Below are positions 58,474-64,000 of a stretch of 64,000 nucleotides of DNA, piece after piece. The position numbers were made by a program, and so were the translations under genes. The stretch lies in the NCBI GenBank assembly GCA_024636555.1, contig JAGXGW010000005.1:1-64000 (forward strand). The letters are read 5' to 3'. The stretch is from Paracoccaceae bacterium (GTDB lineage Bacteria; Pseudomonadota; Alphaproteobacteria; Rhodobacterales; Rhodobacteraceae). Position 1 is the stretch's first letter, and each line of letters starts with the position of its first letter. The notes beneath the pieces were generated by a model. That model was not told the origin of the DNA and made no database searches. It worked only from the letters and a program-made list of their open reading frames with translations.

Positions 58474-59616
58474 TCAGGTCGGTTTCACACAGGTGACAAC
58501 AGAGGTAACAAAGGGGCGGCGCGCCTTGGGCGTGTTGATCCGCTCAAAGCCGCAAACGGCACAAAGTGCCGCAATATCCGTGGCAGAGCGGGTTTTTCCT
58601 GTCCGCATCGCCATCGTATAAAAGGCAAAATAGACATCCCCTGCCCGCTCGGGTGTTTCTCCACCCGACATCGGTTCAGAAATGATCAGTCGTCCGCCCG
58701 CAGGAAGAGTGTCATATATTTTAGACAGCAGTTCCCGAACGGTGTCGTCAGCATGATCGTACAACACCCGGACCAGCGAAATGGCATCTGCACCCGCAGG
58801 CAACGAATCGCTGCGAAAAGTCCCGCCGTGGACCGAGAGTCTGTCCCCCTGCCCTGCGGCTGCCAACCGCGCCTTGGCGGCGGGGACCACATCCGGAAGA
58901 TCGAAGAGTTTCAGGTCCAGCCCCGGATAAGCCTCGGCCACCGCGAGAAGAAACGCGCCAGAGCCGCCGCCCACATCCAGCAGGCATTTCACATCGGACA
59001 GATCCACCATCCGCAACGTGTCCTGCGCCACCAATCCCTGACTATCGGCCATCAGGTCCGAATAGGTCTGCGTCACTGCCGGATCGACCGCGCCGCGCGC
59101 ACCAAAGACATAGGGCCAGAAATCCGCCAGTTCCGTCTCGACCTCGCCGCGCAACAGAGCAACAGGGTCTTCCAGATCCCGGTAGAACGCGCGATGATGC
59201 AGGATCATCGCCTCAAGCCCCGGCACACCCAGAAGGGCGGCCCCCTTGCGGGCAAGGCCATAGCGGCCATCGCGTTGTCGCCGGATCAGGCCAAGAGCAG
59301 ATGCGGCTTGCAACAGAATCGCCATCCTGTCGGGCGCGATCCGTGTCTCGCGGGCCAAGCCAGCCACATCGCGCGGCGCTTCCAGCAACCGGTGCAACAG
59401 CTGCAGCTCGACCACGGCCATCAGCACCTGCGACTGGACAAAACCAGCCACCAGATCGAACATCTCGGCCCCCTCGCGCCGCGCAATACCGCGCGTCAGA
59501 GGGAACTTGCTGGCCCATGTCTGAAAGGAAGGCTTGGCGATCAGGCGATGGAACCAACCTGTCAGCCGCGGCCCCTTGGGGCGCAGATCTCTCTGGCCTG
59601 TGGCCGCATCGCTCAT
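58474..59616 (-). CDS. crtF: Demethylspheroidene O-methyltransferase
   Basis: 380 residues from the ATG at 59616. An N-terminal winged-helix dimerisation domain ([20 protein letters not shown]) is followed by the SAM-binding motif [20 protein letters not shown] near residue 215, then [15 protein letters not shown] and LIISEPM. It methylates the 1-hydroxyl introduced by CrtC, giving the methoxy carotenoids of the spheroidene series. The gene follows crtE by 4 bases, probably as one operon crtE-crtF. Confidence 0.93.
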   Translation of the reverse strand: MSDAATGQRDLRPKGPRLTGWFHRLIAKPSFQTWASKFPLTRGIARREGAEMFDLVAGFVQSQVLMAVVELQLLHRLLEAPRDVAGLARETRIAPDRMAILLQAASALGLIRRQRDGRYGLARKGAALLGVPGLEAMILHHRAFYRDLEDPVALLRGEVETELADFWPYVFGARGAVDPAVTQTYSDLMADSQGLVAQDTLRMVDLSDVKCLLDVGGGSGAFLLAVAEAYPGLDLKLFDLPDVVPAAKARLAAAGQGDRLSVHGGTFRSDSLPAGADAISLVRVLYDHADDTVRELLSKIYDTLPAGGRLIISEPMSGGETPERAGDVYFAFYTMAMRTGKTRSATDIAALCAVCGFERINTPKARRPFVTSVVTCVKPT

Positions 59617-59620
59617 ACTG

Positions 59621-60490
59621 TCACCTTGTGCTGCGCGCCGGGGCCACGGGCGTGAGCCGCTCGGCCTGTTTGCGAACCATTTCAGCCAGTTGCGCCTCGC
59701 CGGGGCAAGCCGGGATTGAAGCAATCGCGCCGCCCAGAATATCTTTCAACCGCCGGATCGCACCATCAACACCCAGAGCGGCAACCGCATTGGGCCGTCC
59801 GTGCAGATCATCCTGACCGACCGGCTTACCAAGGGTTTCGGCATCATAAAGCGTATCGCGCAAGTCATCCGCGACCTGAAACGCCTCGCCAATCCTTGCG
59901 CCAAGTTCGAACCACGGCTCGGCCTCCTGACCCGCCGCAACAGCCCCCATCTGGGTGGCTGCGATAAAAAGCGCGCCGGTTTTGGAGCGGTGATAGGCCG
60001 ACAGATCGATTTGCGCCTCGCTCTCCCAACCTTGGCCCGCACAAATCCCGTTCGGCATGCCGGTCTGGCGCGCCAGCGTCAGCACCAGTTCGGCGCAGCG
60101 CATCGGGTCATGACGGGCCTCGCGCGCCAGCACCTCGAAGGCCAGCACGATCAGGCTGTCGCCCGTCAGCACCGCCAAAGGCTCTGAAAACGCACGGTGA
60201 ACCGAGGGCTTGCCGCGCCGCGTATCGGCATCGTCGAAACAGGGCAGATCGTCATGGACAAGGCTGGCGCAATGGATCAGCTCAAGGGCTGCGGCGGCAG
60301 CGTCGGACAGGGCAGGCTTGTCATCCCCGCAGGCCAGAGCCACGGACATCAGGATTGTCGGCCTGATCCGCGCACCACCCGGCGACGTGGCATATCCCAG
60401 GGCGTCTGACAGCCTTGCAGGTGCGATACCCCCCTGCCCAGTTGCGATGGCTCGTGAAACTGCGGCATCAATACGCGCGTGCAAACCCAT
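59621..60490 (-). CDS. crtE: Geranylgeranyl diphosphate synthase
   Basis: 289 residues. The first aspartate-rich motif LVHDDLPCFDDADTRRGKPS is near residue 80, preceded by GGARIRPTILMSVALACG. The second, VADDLRDTLYD, is near residue 197. It elongates isopentenyl diphosphate units to the C20 precursor of carotenoids and the bacteriochlorophyll tail. It is transcribed from a region shared with divergent crtD that holds two PpsR-type boxes. Confidence 0.94.
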   Translation of the reverse strand: MGLHARIDAAVSRAIATGQGGIAPARLSDALGYATSPGGARIRPTILMSVALACGDDKPALSDAAAAALELIHCASLVHDDLPCFDDADTRRGKPSVHRAFSEPLAVLTGDSLIVLAFEVLAREARHDPMRCAELVLTLARQTGMPNGICAGQGWESEAQIDLSAYHRSKTGALFIAATQMGAVAAGQEAEPWFELGARIGEAFQVADDLRDTLYDAETLGKPVGQDDLHGRPNAVAALGVDGAIRRLKDILGGAIASIPACPGEAQLAEMVRKQAERLTPVAPARSTR

Positions 60491-60512
60491 TTCATCGGCC
60501 CTCTTACCCAGC

Positions 60513-60530
60513 TGTCAGTTTATTCCGACA
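60513..60530. promoter_or_regulatory. PpsR/CrtJ box between crtE and crtD, 1
   Basis: TGTCAGTTTATTCCGACA is a perfect TGT-N12-ACA site 23 bases upstream of the crtE start. It probably gives oxygen-dependent repression of crtE and perhaps of the divergent crtD. Confidence 0.8.
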
Positions 60531-60536
60531 CCAATG

Positions 60537-60554
60537 TGTAAATCATACTGGACA
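60537..60554. promoter_or_regulatory. PpsR/CrtJ box between crtE and crtD, 2
   Basis: TGTAAATCATACTGGACA is a second TGT-N12-ACA site, 6 bp from the first and about 45 bases upstream of crtD. The spacing (6 bp) differs from the 8 bp pair at bchC. Confidence 0.78.
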
Positions 60555-60599
60555 CTTCGCCCTGACGAGTCAACAATCGACACAAGAGGTTTACGAAAA

Positions 60600-62165
60600 A
60601 TGCGAGTTCAACACGCACTTTCCAACGACAGGATTGTCATTGTCGGCGCAGGCATTGCAGGCCTCGCGGCCGCCTTGCGTCTGTCGGCTTTCGCCCGCGA
60701 TTCCGGGCGCGAGATCCTTGTGCTGGAGCGTCACAGCGCCCCCGGTGGCAAGATGCGCACAGTGCCGTCAGATGCGGGTCCGGTTGATGCGGGGCCGACG
60801 GTTCTGACGATGCGCCCTGTGTTTGAGGCGCTCTTTGCGGAAGCTGGCGCGCGGCTTGAGGATCATGTCACCCTGATCGCGCAGGATATTCTGGCGCGCC
60901 ACTGGTGGCCCGATGGCAGCAGTCTTGACCTGCACGCCGATCCCGCAGGCAGCGCCGCCGCGATCCGCGCTTTTGCAGGCGCACGCGCCGAGCGGGAGTT
61001 TATCGCCTTCAGCAAACGCGCAGCACAGCTGTTCAAGGCGTTCGATGCACCGATGATGCAAGCAGCAGAGCCCAGCCTGTCAGCCGTCACCGCCCACGTG
61101 ATGCGGAATCCCGCGCTGATCCCTGCGATGGCTCCACAATCCAGCCTTGCCGATATGCTGGCACGCCAGTTCAGCGACCCGCGTCTGGCGCAGCTTTTCG
61201 GGCGCTATGCCACCTATGTCGGCGGCTCGCCCTATCGTTCGCCCGCAATACTGGCGCTGATCTGGCAGGCAGAGGCAGCGGGCGTCTGGTGTGTCAAAGG
61301 CGGGATGCATCGCTTGGCCCGGGCCATTGCCGATCTGGCCACCACGCGCGGCGTACAGTTCCGCTTTGATGCCCCCGTCGCACGGATTGACGCACGCAAC
61401 GGACAAGTTTGCGCTGTGCAACTGGCGGATGGTGAGGTGATTCCAGCGGGCACAGTCCTGTTCAACGGAGACCCTCGCGCCCTGGCGACAGGCGCGCTCG
61501 GCGCAGATGTGACCAGCGTTGCTACCGCCACCCTCAGCGCGGCGCGCAGCCTGTCCGCACAGGTCTGGAGCTTTGCTGCCAAGCCGTCAGGCCCGGACCT
61601 CGCCCATCACAACGTCTTTTTCTGTGCCGACCCACGTGCCGAGTTTGCCGCGCTGGAACAGGGGCAACCGCCGCAGGACCCGACGCTCTATATCTGCGCC
61701 GAAGATCGCGGCCAGCACTCCAGCTTGCCGCCAGTGGAACGGTTCGAGATCATCGCGAATGCTCCGCCGACCAGTGGCACCAACCCGACCCAACTGACCT
61801 ACGAGGATTTTGCCGCATGTCAGACGCATACATTCCAGTCCCTCGCCCGTTTCGGCCTGACCTTCGACCAACTTCCGGGGCCGGAGGCGCTGACCACGCC
61901 ACAGGGGTTCGACCATCTGTTTCCAGCCTCGACCGGATCCCTTTACGGCCAGAGCCCGCACGGCATGATGGCGGCCTTTCAGCGCCCAACGGCGCGCACA
62001 CAGATCAGGGGTCTCTATCTGGCGGGGGGCGGCACACATCCGGGGGCGGGTGTGCCGATGGCAACGATCTCCGCACAGCACGCGGCCGCGGCGATCTTGA
62101 GCGACCTTTCTTCAACCTCGACGTCCCGCCCAATGGCTACGCATGGTGGTATGTCGACGGGATAA
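60600..62165 (+). CDS. crtD: Methoxyneurosporene / hydroxyneurosporene dehydrogenase
   Basis: 521 residues from the ATG at 60600, after AGAGG. The FAD motif RIVIVGAGIAGLAAALRLSA is at the N-terminus, followed by GGKMRTVPSDAGPVDAGPTV, and the C-terminus has the phytoene-desaturase family segment LYLAGGGTHPGAGVPMA. It introduces the 3,4-desaturation in acyclic carotenoids. It is divergent from crtE, with PpsR-type boxes between. The gene end overlaps what looks like the conserved N-terminal coding of crtC in another frame. Confidence 0.94.
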   Translation: MRVQHALSNDRIVIVGAGIAGLAAALRLSAFARDSGREILVLERHSAPGGKMRTVPSDAGPVDAGPTVLTMRPVFEALFAEAGARLEDHVTLIAQDILARHWWPDGSSLDLHADPAGSAAAIRAFAGARAEREFIAFSKRAAQLFKAFDAPMMQAAEPSLSAVTAHVMRNPALIPAMAPQSSLADMLARQFSDPRLAQLFGRYATYVGGSPYRSPAILALIWQAEAAGVWCVKGGMHRLARAIADLATTRGVQFRFDAPVARIDARNGQVCAVQLADGEVIPAGTVLFNGDPRALATGALGADVTSVATATLSAARSLSAQVWSFAAKPSGPDLAHHNVFFCADPRAEFAALEQGQPPQDPTLYICAEDRGQHSSLPPVERFEIIANAPPTSGTNPTQLTYEDFAACQTHTFQSLARFGLTFDQLPGPEALTTPQGFDHLFPASTGSLYGQSPHGMMAAFQRPTARTQIRGLYLAGGGTHPGAGVPMATISAQHAAAAILSDLSSTSTSRPMATHGGMSTG

Positions 62166-62191
62166 GCGACGACGGCAGCCGGGCGGTTTCC

Positions 62192-63037
62192 GTGATCGGC
62201 TTCATCGGATCGGTGTTCTCGCCGTGGTACCGCTGGTCGGGGCGGCGCGATCCGGCCAATCATTGCTGCATCAACGTGGCCACCTACGGCCCCGGTGGAC
62301 GTTTCACCATGACCGACAGGGGGCGCAATGCGCTGCGCCAGACGGCGTCAAGGCTGGAGGTTGGCCCCTCGATGATGCGCTGGGAAGGCGATGAACTCAT
62401 CATCGACATCGACGAAATCTCCGGCCCTCCCCTCATCAGCCGTGTCAAAGGACAGATCCGCGTCACTCCTTCGGCAATCACCTCGGTTGAACTGCCCCTC
62501 ACCCCGGATGGCGCGCATGTCTGGCGCCCGTTTGCGCCGACATCGACGATCAGCGTCGAGTTGAACAGCCCCGGCTGGCAATGGCAGGGCCATGGCTATT
62601 TCGACGCCAATTTCGGCACCCGCGCGCTGGAGGATGATTTCACCTATTGGACATGGGGCCGCTATCCCACGAATGGTGGCAGCACCTGTTTCTATGATGC
62701 AACGCGGCTGGATGGCAGCGAACTGGCCGCAGGCATCCGGTTTGACGCGGCAGGACAAGCCGAGGCGATCCCCCTGCCGCCCAAGGCACGGATGCGGCGA
62801 AGCCTCTGGGCTGTGGCACGGGAAACGCGCGGCGATGCGGGCTATCAGCCAAGACAGATCAAAAACATGCTGGATGCCCCGTTTTACAGCCGTTCCGCCG
62901 TAAAAACGCAACTTGACGGGGTCGAAACCACCGGGGTTCATGAAGCCTTGGATCTGGTGCGGTATCGCAGCCCGTTGCTCAAGCCGATGCTGGCCTGTCG
63001 CGTTCCGCGGCGGGCCAACTGGACGTTCAAAGACTGA
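62192..63037 (+). CDS. crtC: Acyclic carotenoid 1,2-hydratase
   Basis: 281 residues if started at the GTG at 62192 (VIGFIGSVFSPWYRWSG), about the length annotated for Rhodobacter CrtC. Conserved segments are DHCCINVATYG-like HCCINVATYGPGGRFTMTDR, PDGAHVWRPFAP, WQWQGHGYFDANFGTRALED and DFTYWTWGRY. It adds water to the terminal double bond of neurosporene-type carotenoids. In the same frame, upstream of this GTG, FNLDVPPNGYAWWYVDGISD looks like true family N-terminus, but no ATG, GTG or TTG starts it before 61817. The true start therefore remains open. It meets tspO tail to tail. Confidence 0.88.
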   Translation: MIGFIGSVFSPWYRWSGRRDPANHCCINVATYGPGGRFTMTDRGRNALRQTASRLEVGPSMMRWEGDELIIDIDEISGPPLISRVKGQIRVTPSAITSVELPLTPDGAHVWRPFAPTSTISVELNSPGWQWQGHGYFDANFGTRALEDDFTYWTWGRYPTNGGSTCFYDATRLDGSELAAGIRFDAAGQAEAIPLPPKARMRRSLWAVARETRGDAGYQPRQIKNMLDAPFYSRSAVKTQLDGVETTGVHEALDLVRYRSPLLKPMLACRVPRRANWTFKD

Positions 63038-63511
63038 TCAGGCCGACTGCCCTCGGGCGACCTGCGGGTTCAACCGCCAGACGGCTGCGTTGAGACTGGC
63101 CGCAATCGTGACCCAAAGCAGATAGGGCGCGAACAGCAGCCCGGCGATCCAGTCTACCTGCCACAGCGCGATCATGGCCCCGAATACGGCGAGCCAAAGG
63201 GCCGAGACCACAGCGAAGCCCAGACGGATCTGCTTGAGTCCGAAGAACACAGGTGTCCACAACCCGTTCAAGGCAATCTGCAATGCCCAGAAAGCCATCG
63301 CATACTGGCTGTCAGGCAGCACAGCGGCCCGCGCACCGGCAGTGGCCATGCAGGCGTAGAGCACGAACCACGTGACCGGAAAGACCCAGTCCGGCGGCGT
63401 CCATGACGGCTTGTTGAGGTTTCTGTACCATTCGCCGGGCTGAAACAGCCCGCCGGTCATGCCCGCACCAAGGCAGGCACCGAGGAAAATGAGAAAAAGC
63501 AGCCAATCCAT
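63038..63511 (-). CDS. tspO: TspO/MBR family tryptophan-rich sensory protein
   Basis: 157 residues with five transmembrane helices. GEWYRNLNKPSWTPPDWVFP, then VTWFVLYACMATAGARAA and ALNGLWTPVFFGLKQIRLGF, are the TspO signatures. It sits in the membrane and binds porphyrins. In Rhodobacter it represses photosynthesis gene expression under oxygen. Its place between crtC and crtB is the conserved one. The stop abuts the convergent crtC stop. The crtB stop lies 5 bases upstream of tspO. Confidence 0.94.
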   Translation of the reverse strand: MDWLLFLIFLGACLGAGMTGGLFQPGEWYRNLNKPSWTPPDWVFPVTWFVLYACMATAGARAAVLPDSQYAMAFWALQIALNGLWTPVFFGLKQIRLGFAVVSALWLAVFGAMIALWQVDWIAGLLFAPYLLWVTIAASLNAAVWRLNPQVARGQSA

Positions 63512-63516
63512 GCTGG

Positions 63517-64000
63517 TCAGCTAAGCGTTTCTGCCCCTGTAATCAAGGCCGCCTTTTGTCTGCGGCTATGCATCTCAAGTTGGGCGAGTGCATTGATGAA
63601 AGCTTCGGGGCGGCTTCTGGCCTGCAAGGGTCTGCGGGCGGCGGCATCGACCAGAAACTGGACCTCCTCCAGCGGCTTGGCGTAGAGCCGTGCAGATCGT
63701 GGCATCACCATCGTCGCACCGGAGCGCAAAACCGACAGGCCAAGCCAGCCGATTTTCTGCGATTTCGACGTATGGGCGCGGGTGGTGAAGGAATCGTATC
63801 CGGCCTTCTGCACCTGTTCACCGATCCCGGCATAGATGTACCGGGCGGCAAAAATCCCCGGACGCACCGCGCGCGGCAAGCCCGAAACCCCTGCCTCGGA
63901 GCGGGCATAAAGCCTGTCGGCCTGCACCAGCAGGCGGCGCACCATCTGGCGGATCGCCTTGGTCGGACGCGGGTTCTCCAGAAACTGTTCCGGCGTGAGA
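63517..64000 (-). CDS. crtB: Phytoene synthase, C-terminal part (runs off the window)
   Basis: The open frame extends to the right edge, giving about 160 C-terminal residues. GLPRAVRPGIFAARYIYAGI, then QVQKAGYDSFTTRAHTSKSQ, is a typical CrtB C-terminal segment. It condenses two geranylgeranyl diphosphates to phytoene. The catalytic DxxxD motifs lie outside the window. It precedes tspO on the minus strand, as in the classical crtI-crtB-tspO order. Confidence 0.9.
   Translation of the reverse strand, partial: LTPEQFLENPRPTKAIRQMVRRLLVQADRLYARSEAGVSGLPRAVRPGIFAARYIYAGIGEQVQKAGYDSFTTRAHTSKSQKIGWLGLSVLRSGATMVMPRSARLYAKPLEEVQFLVDAAARRPLQARSRPEAFINALAQLEMHSRRQKAALITGAETLS

Noticed and set aside
58439-60554. 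The TGT-N12-ACA palindromes as possible mobile-element ends or terminators
   Set aside because: They occur as close pairs at photosynthesis promoters and match the PpsR/CrtJ consensus exactly, which explains them better.
61817-62191. Extending crtC upstream to the ATG at 61817
   Set aside because: It would overlap crtD by about 350 bases, and the first 90 residues look like out-of-frame crtD. Only the last 30 or so residues before 62192 look real.
1-64000. CRISPR arrays, tRNA/rRNA genes, insertion sequences
   Set aside because: I looked for regularly spaced repeats, cloverleaf-like sequences and transposase motifs and found none I could support by eye.

Overview
The window comes from a high-GC alphaproteobacterium. 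Its gene content and order point to an aerobic anoxygenic phototroph of the Rhodobacterales, probably roseobacter group. The right end (about 47.3-64 kb) is a photosynthesis gene cluster in the classical order dxs-pufC-pufM-pufL-pufA-pufB-pufQ-bchZ-bchY-bchX-bchC-crtF-crtE, then divergent crtD-crtC, then tspO-crtB running off the end. A tetraheme PufC is present and I see no pufX. Two pairs of perfect TGT-N12-ACA palindromes (PpsR/CrtJ type) lie before bchC and between crtE and crtD. An intrinsic terminator separates pufC from dxs, and a stem-loop separates pufA from pufL.

The left and middle (about 1.4-39.3 kb) form a large exopolysaccharide locus. It holds a GDP-mannose enzyme (manC-like), an initiating sugar-phosphate transferase (exoY-like), a Wzx flippase, a Wzy-like polymerase, a Wza/Wzb/Wzc export module, a second split co-polymerase/kinase pair, at least six glycosyltransferases, an acetyltransferase and a secreted glycoside-hydrolase-like protein. 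Beside it are exosortase E fused to a CPBP protease with a 5-TM partner, and two tandem exported SGNH-like proteins.

The most unusual part is an operon embedded in this locus (32414 down to 19359): type I PKS, family 2 glycosyltransferase, NRPS and Sfp-type phosphopantetheinyl transferase, each joined to the next by a 1-4 bp overlap. The NRPS combines a formyltransferase domain, a degenerate condensation-like segment with no HHxxxDG, an adenylation domain split by a luciferase-like monooxygenase, and one carrier protein. The PKS reads KS-AT-KR-DH-like-ACP-TE. The adenylation pocket, read by eye, resembles the glycine code. My inference is a small, modified and possibly glycosylated gamma-amino acid product connected with the polysaccharide. 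All genes from 39316 down to 17945 are on the minus strand, so they may share transcripts.

Between the two large blocks lie glpD-glpK with a tandem GlpR-like operator, and a divergent TRAP transporter (P-Q-M) followed by a universal stress protein. The extreme left edge has a truncated indolepyruvate ferredoxin oxidoreductase divergent from an Lrp/AsnC regulator. I saw no tRNA, rRNA, CRISPR array or insertion sequence. All start choices, motif positions and pocket readings were made by eye.
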